Source: Loxodes magnus (Eukaryota > Ciliophora > Karyorelictea > Loxodida > Loxodidae). From it: a stretch of DNA of 64,000 nt. The DNA is taken from contig CAMPDV010000135.1 in NCBI GenBank assembly GCA_946699065.1, forward strand, positions 434,001 through 498,000, given 5' to 3'. Position numbers and translations under genes: made by a program. Below the pieces are notes generated by a model, which was given only the letters and a program-made list of their open reading frames with translations, searched no databases and had not been told where the DNA came from. Shown in pieces: positions 1 through 12,254 of this stretch; position 1 is the stretch's first letter; each line of letters starts with the position of its first letter.

Positions 1-430
1 TAATAAACTAATTTAATGATTCAATAAGCAATAAGAAATTGATTCTAGATTTATATGTAAGAGAGAAAACTCAATGACTTCCGGAATATGTAGCAAAGTT
101 AAAATAGCCAATCTCTCTCAATTGCAACAAGCAAAAAAGAAAAATTGTCTAACTAGATAGAGAAGCTAGCCGAAAAAAAACATAAATTACAGAAATAAGC
201 AGAAACGCATAAGTTGAGAGAAGATTGAATGCCAATTGAAAAATATAAGATTTAAGATATTAAACTGGTGTGAAGAGATGCTATTATTGCATGACAAAAA
301 TATACCTATATAAATAATAAAACCAATTTCAATATTTTAATTAAAGATATTAGCAAAATGAAATATAAATCTAATAATAATAGAAATAACTAAATTTTAA
401 AGGTTTTTGAGCTTTAAGGGTTCAAATCAG
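1..430 (+). mobile_element. Remnant of a zinc-knuckle retroelement-type protein
   Basis: Reads as a lysine- and glutamine-rich coding-like stretch on the + strand. It ends near a C-Y-Y-C pair at 279-290 that looks like half of a CCHC zinc knuckle. The 13-nt core tgctattattgca occurs again at 3917-3929 inside an intact knuckle, so the two loci are probably related. The region is broken, with no clear start or stop, and it is cut by the window edge. The element class (LINE ORF1 or other gag-like) cannot be told from this piece. It is treated as a fossil. Confidence 0.35.
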
Positions 431-806
431 TTTCGCCTCTACCATTTTTTTACTCGAATGTGTATCTTCACCTTTTTTAATAAGAGGCTGGTTACCACTA
501 CTAAGTTTCAGTAGTTATTACAAGAAGCTTTTTCCTGAAAATTCCTGATTCTGTTATTCATAATTTATTTTATTTAATTAATGTTTTTTGTTGCTCCTTT
601 TCGTGAATTTGCTTCTATTTTCAATAGTTTCTTAGAAGATGATAACATAATTGCTAAAACCGGCAGATTTTCTTATATTATTGCTATTTTGTAAGTATAT
701 TAAATATCTTTTCTATTCTTTCAAGTCTTTGAATTATATTATTATTGCTATTGTTAGCTTCTCATTAAGGGTTTAATTCCTTTTCACTCGATATTGAATA
801 TAAAAA

Positions 807-1757
807 ATGGTACCTAAGAAATAGACCTCTTTCGGCTCATTTAAAAAACAAGAATAATAATCTAACCTAACTGAATAAGAACCGCAATAAATCTAAGAAA
901 TATAATCGAAGGAAGTTTACATATAATCGGTACAGCAAGGAGTATCAAATATCTAATACGAATTAAAATTACAAAGACAGAGGATAGAAAAACTAGAAGA
1001 CAAGCTAGAAAAATTGATTGAATAATTAAACTTATAATTCCCCTCTATAGAAGAATCACTAAATAAAATCTAATCGTAGATAGTAATTAAATTGGAATAA
1101 ATTGATAAATAATTTAACGAAGTCCCTCAAATATTCCAATTTTATTTTTATAAATTTGAATATCAAATAAAGTAACTTTAAGAAAAATAAGAATAATAAC
1201 AAGTAATAATCTAAAAATAATTTGATTAGTAACCAAGTATCCCGATGGAAATCAAATCGGAATTCTAATAATAAGAAAAAATGTAGATTAAATTATATAG
1301 GAGAAAAATACGAGCTACATATGTTAAAGGAACCACTGCTCGAGAAATTGCTGAAAAAAACTAGAAATAGAAAGAAATAATAAGAATAAAATCTTAGAAG
1401 AACTATTTCGCTTTTGACCAACAAGGAATGGATAAATTTACAGAAAGAGATTCTACAACTCAAAAGCTAACGACTTTAATAACGGGAGAAGGAACCTGAA
1501 GGACAATTGGATTTCGGGAAGGAGACAAGGATGGCGTACTAGTGAAGTCCTACGACATCCTTTAGTTTAGGAGAGAGTAGGAGAAAATGAAGATATCTGT
1601 AAAGCTCTCCCTAAGAACTATAAACTTCAATTTTTTTGTTTTACTATTTTTCGGATCCCATCTATTGAGAATATTTAAAATTTTATTAAGATTATTTTCA
1701 AAGTGTCCCTTCCGTTACCAAATTCTTTTCGATAAGTTGGATTTTTAGTAATAGTGA
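807..1757 (+). CDS. Coiled-coil hypothetical protein, possibly a mobile-element ORF
   Basis: An ATG-to-TGA frame of 316 codons under the UAR=Q, UGA=W code. Residues about 45-150 are a charged glutamine-rich coiled coil. They are followed by a basic stretch (KLYRRKIRATYVKGTTAREIA) and a region with TWRTIGF, where W is encoded by TGA at 1497. Coding character is good to about position 1560 and poor after that, so the true C-terminus may lie earlier, through an intron I cannot place. It sits among element remnants, so it may be the first ORF of a retroelement rather than a host gene. No family is recognised. The last part overlaps a coding-like stretch on the opposite strand. Confidence 0.45.
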
Positions 1758-2045
1758 GCTAATTTTTTTAATCTTCTATGAAATTTGCTAACTTGCATAT
1801 TTATAAATTTTGATTATAAATGATCTCTTCATACTTTAGAATTTACGCTTACAATTCTTCAATCTTTACTTATAGAGCTCCTGGATTAGTTTATGTTTAC
1901 TAGACTTTATTGTAATTATCATAAGATTACCTCGCGAAAATGAGCTTGACTTTGATTACTATTTTTCCTTTCTGCAAATTTTCTGATTCACCTTTTATCT
2001 TTTATTATTTAATTTTAAAATGAGGCAGATATTTGCTCTATCTTT
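1600..2045 (-). CDS. Possible coiled-coil coding segment
   Basis: On the minus strand one frame reads a convincing coiled coil (PGALQVKIEELQAQILKYEE, then NLQICKLANFIEDQKNQ) around 1745-1880. The flanking frames are also open, so the limits and start are unresolved; small introns or decay could explain this. It converges with, and partly overlaps, the + strand ORF that ends at 1757. No function can be given. Confidence 0.3.
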
Positions 2046-3300
2046 TATAAATTTAATACAAACAAAAAAGATAATATTTAGTAAGAATAAGAGTATGCTA
2101 CACTATATTAGCCAAATATAAAGGAAGAAGAATCAGTTAAACGAGAAAGAAGGAAGGAAGTTATTAAGATATGAAGACAGTAAGAGAACTAGAAGCTTAA
2201 AACTTTTATACTTTTTTTTAATCCTCGGATTATTCTAGAGACTAATGGGAAAGTGGTAGAAATTCTACTAAAGCACCAAAAACGTTTTCTTTTATAATTG
2301 ATATTATAACTATTTAGTAGTAAATAGTAAATATTTAACTATAGAGTAAGAATTTTTGTATTAGTTCCTTTGGTTTTAAATATTTATTTTGCTTGAAATT
2401 ATAATACTCATCAATTAGCTAGTTTTAAAATAAGGTTAGTAACTTCATTAGAGTAATTAAGCTATGCAGTAGACAAGAACAGGAGTTCGTAATTTTTCAA
2501 TCTTTTTAGATATTTAAATATCCCTCAGAAAAAACAGAAAGAAAAAAAGCGAGAATGAGGACAAAATACCTAAAAAATCTAATTTATCTATATTTAAATT
2601 TACCTATTCTCATTTAATTTAATCTTTCTTTGTAGAGGTATTTCGATAATATGAGAGTGCTTATTTATAAACTTTAATAATAAAAAGCCCAGAAAAATAT
2701 TAAAAACGATGATAAAACAAACTAGCAAATGTTTTCTATATTCTTATAATTTAAATATTTTATATAAAGGCACTTAATAAATAACTTAATTTAATAATAT
2801 TAAAGAAATATCTAGCTTTAATATAAGATTTATTAGGAAATTAACTTTAAGTTATTTATTTTTTTGGTTTCTTTAGTTAAAGTATAAAATCTAAAATAGT
2901 TATAGTTTGTTATTTTTAGTATTTTCAATTAAAATTAAATAAAGCTTGTATATATGAGTTTAATGATTGCTTATAGGGGTTTGATAATTTTATATATGGG
3001 CTAAACTATTGTAAATATGGGTTTAATGATTGTATAATATGGATTCATAAAAGTAGAAAGGAAGATAATAGTAAGACTATTATTTTATGTCTTTATGGTT
3101 ATTATACTGCCTTTACTATTTTACTAAGACTAATAGTTCTCTTAGTATAATAGCTAGCAATTAAAGCTTACTTAAGATTCTTAAATTAACAATTTTGTAG
3201 CCAAGTGAATAGCTTCACTTTTCGGATAAAATAGTATGTGTTGGGAATTGGATGATAATCACTTTAATAGAAGGATTAGAATTAAGATTTTTAAAGATAC
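2046..3300. other. Intergenic, repeats only
   Basis: No supportable gene. A short lysine/glutamate-rich coding-like stretch lies at about 2070-2215 (+). At about 2953-3050 there is a degenerate tandem repeat whose unit resembles tatgggtttaatgattgta, about three imperfect copies. Confidence 0.35.
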
Positions 3301-3306
3301 TTTCAA

Positions 3307-4170
3307 ATGAAGAATATCACTTTAACCAGATTCGCTGAATATATAAAGTTAGAATATATTTAAACAAAATTAGAATGAAGAAAAAAAATGGAATAATCTA
3401 TTCGCCTTTCCAAAAGCCAAATTAAGAACGCAAAAAGGAAAGCTGCGAAACAAATGCAGAGACAACAACAAGAAGAAGATAAATCAAGTTCCTCCTCTAA
3501 AGGAAAAATCATAATCGGAACAATAGAATCGAATCCAGTAAAGGTATAAAAATAATCCGAATATAAATATAGCTTGACCAAATGAAAACAATAATACAAA
3601 ATTATTAGGAAACAATTTACAACCAAGGGGAAAAAATAAGAGAACTAATGAATACTATCGAAGATTAAAATAACGAGCTTCTAATAATTAGACGATAATT
3701 GATTTAGAATAATCTAGTCACGGAATAGTAACTATATGAATAATCTCAATCGAATTTTAAGCAAGAACAAAATATGATTATAGAAAATGTTTCTACATAA
3801 GCAAACGTTTAAGAAAAATAGAATGACTAAAAGATTAATATAGATTTAATCAAAAGAATCGATTAACTTGAAAAAAAGTATTTCTGAAGAGATTCAAGAA
3901 AAAGCAAGGCAAACAATGCTATTATTGCAAATCAAAGTGACACTTATTACAAAATTGCGATTAGTGAAGATAAATTTAGATAAAAGAACAATAAAGAACG
4001 TTAAGCATACTCAGCAGACTCTGAATAACCTAAACAGGGATTTACAAGAGAAAACTATTCACATAAAAGACAGAAGATCCTCTGTGGTTCCATCCACGCT
4101 AAAAAAATGGTAGCAAAAACCTGGCTGAAAATCCAGGGAATGCTAAACTTTAATTACTTTTAGTTTACTA
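3307..4170 (+). mobile_element. Zinc-knuckle (CCHC) retroelement ORF, fossil
   Basis: Coding-like sequence with a basic N-terminal part, a glutamine-rich coiled coil at about 3650-3870 and a complete CX2CX4HX4C zinc knuckle at 3917-3958 (C-Y-Y-C, H, C). Such knuckles are typical of retroelement nucleic-acid-binding proteins: LINE ORF1, or gag in other classes. The stretch does not read through in a single frame, so it looks broken. No reverse transcriptase was seen next to it. A structured repeat that also occurs near a LINE fragment at 33 kb follows about 200 bp downstream, which favours a LINE origin, but this is inference. Confidence 0.5.
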
Positions 4171-4377
4171 TTATTATTACAAAATTAGAATGATAGTATT
4201 AAATTAACTTATATATGCTTATTTAAAGATGTAGTTAAAAGCTTATTTCTAGTTATACTAAAATATTTGTAATTATATTTTATTAGAAATAAACTTAGAT
4301 AGTCAAAAATTATATTAATTTAAGACATATAATGCTTCTAGGGTATTTCAACCACTGACAGCTTTATGTTTATTCCA

Positions 4378-4700
4378 GCTATAAGCCCAGTTGAGACATG
4401 CCTAACTTACCCCGTGGCTACTCTAGCATTATGAAAGTTCGACTAACGGGCCTTCTAATTATCGACTTAATAACTAATTCTTATTTGGACATTATTCAAG
4501 AAGACTGAAATATTTGACTCAAGATTTAAGAATAATTTTTAATAAGAAGATTCTCTATTTGGAGAAGATGAAGTGACTCTTTGGGCGAAAAGAATGAAAT
4601 CAAGCTTTTGAGAACACTTTTTAATATTAAATATTAATACTGAAAGAGCTGCGCGCCAACGAGGGGCTACGAGCTCTATAAGCATATTTATTTATTAAGC
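4378..4700 (+). repeat. Structured dispersed repeat, copy 1 (decayed)
   Basis: About 320 bp that match the reverse complement of 33005-33330 over nearly their whole length. Shared blocks include cagttgagacat, acgggccttctaatt, gacttaataactaattctta, attcaagaagactga, tttggagaagatgaagtga and gaaagagctgcgcgcc. It is unusually GC-rich for this window. The first hairpin, intact in copy 2, has lost pairing here. It lies 3' of the zinc-knuckle ORF on the same strand. Confidence 0.75.
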
Positions 4701-5623
4701 AATTTTTTGTCTAATACTACCAAATATAGCTTTAGAAAAGAGTAAATAAATATAAAAATAGAGTATAAGCCTTTAAGCATAGAATCATTTGAAGCAATCT
4801 ATTTGTACATTCATATTATCTTTAGTATAGCTTGTCTATATTATTATCTTTTAAGACTGCTAGATGTATGATAAGTTTTAAGCTATACTAGGAATTTTTA
4901 TTTAATGAACCTATAAATAATTTTAAAGTGCTAATTCATTTCTAGCTATCAATTGGTTCTTGAACAACTCCTAATAAAAGTATATATTTCATAGTTGCAT
5001 ATGCTGTTTGATTCTGCTAGCAATCTTTGCTATCTCTCTAAGTCTAATAGTATTCACAATCTACTAATTTGTAATTAAAGATATATCCTTTTATAGAGGT
5101 TAGATATATCTTCTCTTTGCTAAGTTCTTTAATATACTTTAATTAAGAATAAACACCAAATTAAAATCTTCGTATTAATACCTAAAGCAAATTTAACTAG
5201 ATAAGTAAAATTAGGAAATATATAGATAAAATATAAAATCTTACTATCTTATAGGATATAACTTTCATAATACTGGTTCTTATTTAAAATTATAATACTA
5301 TTGATTTAATATAAACTTAATGTGATAAACTTGCATCACAATTAAAAAATTAAACCTTATTTTCTTATAAATAGTGTATTTCCTTGAATCAAGAATTTCA
5401 AGCTTTACTTAAATAACTCATAAATATACCTTCATTCCTATAGAATACAAAGGCTTTAGACTTTGAATAACTTTATTACGAAACTTTTTTTTATTCATAC
5501 CATTTTATTCTTTAAGCTTACTTAACTTAACAACAGTAAGAATAACTTAATATATAATACTTCTCTGGATTTAGTATCTAATGATGTTAGTTTAAAAGGT
5601 ATTAAATTCATTTAATAAATAAA
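4701..5623. other. Intergenic, nothing recognised
   Basis: AT-rich sequence without a convincing reading frame on either strand. It contains many short TA-rich palindromes but no repeat shared with the rest of the window that I could find. Confidence 0.4.
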
Positions 5624-8600
5624 TCACTAAACGTATTTTATTAGTTGTATATCCGAGTCTAGATTGTTCAGAATATTAAATTGCTTTTCCTCATCATCGT
5701 TCAATACATAGATTTATACTTACAGCTTAATTTCTTCGTTTTATGCATTCCTCAATAAAATTGCTTTTTCAATGAATGAAGTCTTTAGAATTTGATTCAA
5801 CTCTAAGTTCCCTTCAAATTTGAGGCTTTTATTTTATTTCTGAGTAGACAACTTACTGGCTAAATTCTTACGTATAAAGACTCGTTTTACAGAAACAGTT
5901 ATAAGCTTTCTTTGGCTGATTGCAAATAAAGTCTTTTCGTCACATAAAAGTTAAGCTTTTAGGCCTCTACTTCGCAAATTCCGCTGTATTTATGCTTAAA
6001 AATCTAGAAAACTACTTTCCATTAAGTATACTCATATTAACTCTATAAATGCCCTTTATGAATAGACACTGAAAATGCTCATATTGATTTAGATTGCTAA
6101 TTATAAACTTAGGATTACTGGAATCTCTATATTATTTTATATGTCGCAGAACTAGATTAAACTTCAGGTTCCATAAACTTTTAAGTTTTCTTTTGTTCAT
6201 CGGATTCTTAGATTTCCCTTACTTTTTCTTCTCTATTCTCTTCAATTTTCTCTATTTATTCTGTTTCCTAGACTTCTTAAATAGTTTCAATCTGTATTTA
6301 CTAGCTTGTAGATTGACTTTAGCTGGCATTAGTTATTTCTATTATAAGATTTTGATGTTGATCGATGCTAACTTTCTAAGCAGGAAAAGGCAAAGTTGAT
6401 GACTTTTAAAATGTTCCAGACTGTCTTTTTTTCTTAGTAGAGGCTGTTTAAGGCCTTTATATCAGCTTTTAATTTTTTTCTTAGCTTTCAGAACTTTCCT
6501 AGGTGTTAAGATTGTAAAATCCTACTTTGAATCTCTATGATCTAAGATTTGGAGTCATAGGTTTTTATGTCTAAGGCTAGGCAGGTTAAAATAGACTTAT
6601 CAAGTTACTCAAAGGAGAAGAATTTTCCTTTTCTCTCATTGTATTACTCTTTATTAATGCTGAGCTAGGAACTTCGGGAGAGAAGATGGATTTCCTAGGA
6701 GATAGATTATATATTGTATCTTCTTATTTCTTTTTGAATTAGATGTATTTAAAGTAGAGCCATGGCATTATCTTTTTACTATCGAATCTCTCTTAAAGGG
6801 TTTGGTAGTAATTCTTTATATCTGGAATTATATCTAACCATTCTTAGGGTAGAAGCTAGCATGCGGTATGACTTTCTGATGGAATGTATATTCCTTAGTG
6901 ATACTTCAAATTTATAAAGTTGATATCTTCTTTATTGTCCATCAAAAATCCAAAATGGACTTGTAAGTAAGGCGCTTAGAATGATTTTTACAAGTTTTGC
7001 ATTAGCTTGTTGTACTCTTTTTTTATTACTGCTGGGTCTTTAAATTCTGTTATATCAAACCCAACTGTATAAATAGGCGTTCCATTTTCTAGCAGATTAA
7101 CTACTATCTTTTGCTAATTCTATAGGTACTTTTTGAAGCCATCTAAGCCATGACTGTAAAAATAAAAAAGACGAATGTTATGAATGGGAATTACATTTAT
7201 GCCTTAACTCAAAGTTGCTTTAGGTTGTAGCTTAATTCTTTGGCTATAAGTGAATACATTGTATTCTAACTCATATGTATTTCAATTGAGATCTCACTCA
7301 GGGACTTCACTTAATTAATGGAATATTATGAAGAAACAATTTCTGTTCAGCAAGTAACTTGGAACCTCTAAAATACTTGATGCGGTGTTTATGTTACTGG
7401 CGTCTTCCTTTAGAACTAAAATAGGAGGTTTTTAAGGCTCCTCTTTTTTAGAAATGTTTCCTAAAGTAAGAGCTAGTTACTCTTCAACGGCCTTTAGCTT
7501 TTCTGTACTTTCATATAGTTCAAAGCAAGTTTTGCATACTTAGTGCATAGTGAGGACTTAGTTAGTATCTACATATTAATAATCAGTTCTATCAAACCAG
7601 TGTTTATTTATTCCTCTGTGCTTAAGATGCTCATCTACGCTTTTAATCATTTTAAGTGTCATTTAATGTTTTAGCTCCGATTCTTTATGCCCAATTTAGC
7701 AAAATTTGCATTTTTTTAGCTTTACATAAGAAGGTTTCGCTTAAGGTTTTTTTTCTTCAATTACTTCTGAATCTTAGTCTCGAATCACAAACTTGACGAA
7801 CAATGAAATTTGAGGCTTGCATCCAGGCTAGAGTATGAAAGCTTTCATATTAATGAACCATCATGTAACACCTTGATCGTGAATAAAGTCACACACTAAT
7901 TACCTAAATTTGACTTTGGTGTTTCTTTCAAGAAATCTCTTAATTTCCATAAGATAAGGCATTGTTTCTTCATAGAACCTTCCAGAATGCGTTTTAGCTA
8001 AGTTGCATTTATCTGGTAAATTAGTACAAAGAATTTCTTCCTTTTCCTTGCATTCTTCTGTCTTGCTTTATTTGTTGGTTATAACTCATACATAAGATGG
8101 TCTATCAGATCACCAAACAGTTCTAACAATTCAAGCTCTATCACTTGAATTGATAATATACTTCTGTATCATTGTTTTTTCACTGTCCTTCATTTTAAGC
8201 TCCTAGAAGTTTTTATATAAATCCTCTGTATTTAGGAGTTGAACCTTATTTCCTATCATTTTTTGTAACTTATGACTTCACTAAGGCTTTTTACTTATGC
8301 ATGTAAGATCACTAGGTCTCAGTATATTACCCAACTTCTAAAAAGCCTCTTTATCCTTAAACTCCTCAATTCTCTATACAAAACCATTTTAGTCGCTGTA
8401 TAACCACTGAGGCAATTCTTCGTCATTGAAAATGAGAGTATTGGGAATTCATACTTTGCATCTATCTGTAACATTATTAGCCTCTTCTTATCTAGGAGCT
8501 AGAAATTTGAAAAAGTTCATATAGGGGAGAAAATCATAAGTGTAAGAATGGTTTTTATCTATGAAATTAACTTTCTCATATGTCTCTTCAATTTACCTCA

Positions 8601-9236
8601 GTCTTCTAGTCTTCCTCATCTTATTGATTTCATATTTTGAAAGGGCGGATTTTGGCCTTTAATTTGAATCCATTTTATTAATTAGCAGCATAATAAAAAA
8701 TTTAGCTTTACAAGTAACTTACTATATCCTCTATATCCTTAATGAGTTGCTATTCTTATCATCCCTACTTCTACTATTATCATCTGACTTCTTCAAATTT
8801 TGATAGCACTAATGACTGCTAGACTCTAAACACTCTACAGTTGATATTATAATCTCTTAATCCCTTTTATAGCCGAGTATTAAAAAATCTCATGCTTCAA
8901 AGTATTTCTACAACTAACTATCTTAGTTACCATCTTAATAGACATTACATTGACTTATTTGACTCCTTATTAGTATTCTACAATATTGAGCAATCAATTA
9001 GGTAAAGCCAGTTTTTCTTCTAATGTTTAGCTATTTATATTTAGATATTTCTTTCCATAAATATACTTAAAAGCTATTTGACTGACTGCAATATAAGTAT
9101 TTTCTAGGAAGAAGCGCCTGGAAATGTATAAATAGAGAGTATAAAAAAGTTAGTTAATACTTATAAGGGAAATTTTAGATAATCTATAAAGTGGTTTAGC
9201 TCTTGAGATAGAAAGGAATAGTTACCAGGAAAGCAT
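5624..9236 (-). CDS. Large hypothetical protein, several small introns
   Basis: A long unrecognised protein. The core is one frame from an ATG at 8673 down to about 6100, about 860 codons. It is rich in aromatic and charged residues, with patches such as VCDFIHDQGVTWWFINMKAF (TGA read as W), and ends in a glutamate/glutamine-rich tail. Upstream, coding continues in two frames joined by a clean 23-nt GT-AG intron (on the minus strand, gtaactaag...gttgtag, near 8925-8947). The same frame runs through the 8673 ATG without a stop, so the real start is probably near 9236. Downstream, about 22-nt and 16-nt introns appear to link the tail to a last exon ending at TGA 5624-5626. Exon borders are inferred; no family is recognised. 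Confidence 0.7.
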
Positions 9237-9399
9237 TCTACGACTATAGATGTACAAAAGTATAATAATGCTAGTATTTAGCTATGAAATTAGTAGTTAA
9301 TATTTAGATTGACTATAATATTATAATATATATATAGAATACGAGACTTTTCAGCATTGATTCAAATAAGAATCTACTTCTCTTTTATTATTTATAGCT

Positions 9400-10019
9400 T
9401 TAATTTATCCCTTCAAAGCTAAAATCTTGTAGAAACTTATTATATCAGAGTCTTTAAAGACAATAAGTGAGCATTCTAAAGCAATTGAAGGAGCTCTACA
9501 ATCATAAAAGACTAGAGTCTAGAAATTGAAGAATTTGAACTTGAAATATTTTAAAGAAAAGCTGAGTAGTTTATTTATGGATAAATTAATGAATATGGAT
9601 ACAAAGACAGCTAATTAATATTTAGGATGCATCTTATAATAATATAATTAGAATAAATTATTATATAGTTAACATACTTAAACATCTATATATAAGAGAT
9701 TCCTGAATCTGCTAGAAATTTATTTATTTCCATAACTAAGATAAAATAAAATCTTCAAGCAACAACAATAATTTAAAAAGCGTAGAGACTATCGGAGATG
9801 TAGTTAAAATCTTCCTTACAGAAGAAAAGTTTAGTATATAAAATCAGTTTTAAACGAGATGATGAAGGGCCATAATAGTAGTTCTAGCTTAATAATTTGG
9901 AGATTTATTTTAATATAAGTCAAGATATGATTAAATAGAACAAAGTAGAGTAATATAAAAAAACGTTGCTAATTATAGAAAACAGTTCAAACTACTATCA
10001 GCTAAAGTTCTTCCTATGA
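9400..10019 (+). CDS. Hypothetical protein, three or more exons
   Basis: Coding-like segments on the + strand join through a 29-nt GT-AG intron (about 9671-9699) and a 19-nt intron (about 9828-9846) into one protein. It starts with a helical lysine/glutamine-rich part and ends in the acidic segment FKRDDEGPQQQFQLNNLEIY and TGA 10017-10019. The first exon has no clear ATG, so the start is unresolved. The stop lies 33 bp inside the 3' end of the gene on the opposite strand, so the two converge and overlap. No family is recognised. Confidence 0.5.
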
Positions 10020-10820
10020 AAAATCTATCCATCCTCTATCCATTTCAGTGCATGTATCAAACCATACATATTCGTCTATGCTTTTAACTTATTTGAAGTT
10101 GGTATTTTGATTTATATCATTCCTGATGTCACTTAGAACTTGTTTGCAACTATTTAATCCTTTATCTCTAAATCTAATGTTTAAGAACCTTTGATATCCT
10201 GGATTATCTGGATTATTACAATTAGCAGCATTATTCCATGATAGTGGAACAGGTGTTTTGTAGATTTTAGTGAATTTCTCTGAAATAGTCATCAGTGCTT
10301 TAGACTCTTCTTCACTTATTACAGCGATTTCCTATTCTTACTTATAAGCTACTTTAATATGAAACTCAAAATACTTCTAGAACTTGTTAGTATCTTCGTC
10401 TACTTAAGGAACTCCTTCGTTAAAATGAGCATTAGCTTCTATTTTTACTCTAGAAACATCAAAGCCATAGCCAGTGAAGAATTTGGCATCTACATATGCT
10501 TATTCAATTACTTTATCTTGATTATTGCTTCTATAATATCTAGCACTTTATAACACTTTTACAGGTCCAACATTTCTATAGACTAAACTTAAATAGCACA
10601 TTTTCATAGTATACTCCTACAAATCCCCTACTTTATCTTAGTTAAATTTCTAAGTTAACTGCATAGCCTTATCAACTAGTTCCTAACTTGGATTTATTGG
10701 AGAGAGAAATATATGAATCTCATGTAAAGCTCCATCTTCTTAATTTATTATCGTTGGGTAGCTTTTCTTATATTCCTCTAGATCCTTAATATCATTTAAA
10801 ACTCTCCTTGCTGATTCCAT
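9987..10820 (-). CDS. Conserved-looking hypothetical protein, 277 aa, intronless
   Basis: A single clean frame from ATG 10820 to TGA 9987 without internal TGA. It is soluble and has balanced composition, with segments such as GALHEIHIFLSPINPSQEL and FFTGYGFDVSRVKIEANAHF that look like an alpha/beta domain; the C-terminal third is rich in asparagine and lysine. There is no signal peptide or membrane segment. I do not recognise the family. It lies 52 bp downstream of another minus-strand gene and overlaps the converging + gene by 33 bp at its end. Confidence 0.8.
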
Positions 10821-10872
10821 TTTTACAAGAACTTAGCTTTATTTACAATACCATATTCTTTAAACAATTTTA

Positions 10873-12060
10873 TCACTTTAAAGTCGCTTCTAATATATAC
10901 AATTCATAGCTAACTTAATGCTTAAACCTTTCTCTATTTGTATTAAAGGCATCCTCATCATTTAGAGCATAAATAAGACCTTTTCTAGCAATTACTGATA
11001 TATCATTTTTTATCTGTGGTACTTATTATCTTAACAGACTGTTACTATCCCTTTAAATTTTCTTTAGCGATCAGTTAAATAACAAGAGACAAATAATTTC
11101 TATTAATAACTAACATAGTTTTATATAATTAGTCCATTATTTAAAATACCTTTATTTAACCTTTAGCATTCAATAGATCTAAATCTTACAGCAGCTCTTA
11201 TTATCTTCAAAACGCTAGTTTAGTATATTTAATCGCATTATGTAAAGCAGAATATTATACTTGATATCTAGCATAGCATTACAATATTATTGCTATTGAT
11301 AAGGGATTAATTACAGTTTTATTTTTGAAGTGGATTCCTACAAACTAAAATAATCTTAAATTTAAAGCTTTAAATAAGATATTATTCAATATAGCATTAG
11401 AATCTAGTATTAAATATAACCGTTTATTACTTTGTAATGTTGTAGGTGAAGGAATTATAGTAGCTGCTTTTTCCTTTTTAGGCTTATTTGCTTATTTCAC
11501 TTTATTTTAGAAAATCAATGAACGTGTATTTTTAACGGGTTTATTTACATTTAGCGACTGTAAAATTATTCTTAATTAATAAGGCTTTTTGTTCGCTCCA
11601 ATTAAGACTAATTGAATGAATTCTAGTTATTAAGTTTTTTTCTGGGGATATCTTTAAGCTTAATATGTTAGCTTTCTAAGTAAATACTTGAATAATAAGC
11701 CTAAAATTCTAGCAACTCTCGTAATTTAAATCTTTACACTAGCCCATTTATTTTGCTACTTCCTATCTAGATTCTAAAGTTTCTTACATTTATGCTTTAT
11801 GCTAGCATAGTCCCTTAATATTACAATAATATCCAATATAGACTTACCATTTTAATCTATAAGCCAATTCTAATGAATTCTGAACTCCTAGTATTGTATT
11901 AGAAAAAGTTAAAATAAGGATTTATAGTAGCAAAATAAGTATCTAAAGGAGCTGAATTCTTATATGTAAAGTAAGCTTTAAATATAATATCAATAAACTA
12001 ATATTTTGATTCATTTGCACTAGTAAGTCTTTACATACACCTTATAGCTACCATTTATTT
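10873..12060 (-). CDS. Hypothetical protein, multi-exon
   Basis: A series of good coding stretches on the minus strand ends at TGA 10873-10875. The last exon (reading NDISVIARKGLIYALNDEDA) joins the previous one through a 16-nt GT-AG intron. Further upstream there are acidic/basic balanced stretches such as ETLESRQEVAKQMGQCKDLN and a plausible 34-nt intron. Several frames are open at once in the middle, so exon order there is unresolved and the start near 12060 is a guess. No domain is recognised. The stop lies 52 bp before the ATG of the next minus-strand gene. Confidence 0.5.
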
Positions 12061-12254
12061 GTCTTACCTTCTAGTTAATCTTGTAGCTATTTGCTGTATT
12101 TAAATTAGTGTGATAACCAGTGGAGATATTTCTGCTAAGCATATAGAGTGAGATGACAAGGATTTAATATAATAGAAATTTAGTTTGAGCTAGTTTATAA
12201 TAAACAAATGGGGTTTAATTTGAAAAGCTATTATTATTGGTTATAAATATTGTA

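Noticed and set aside
412-460. gggttcaaatc string resembling a tRNA B box with a tRNA-like 3' end (cctctacca)
   Set aside because: The flanking bases cannot form a T stem and no A box, anticodon arm or acceptor stem is present upstream.
6094-6399. Hydrophobic 101-codon ORF resembling a membrane protein
   Set aside because: Antisense to the glutamate/glutamine-rich tail of the large minus-strand gene.
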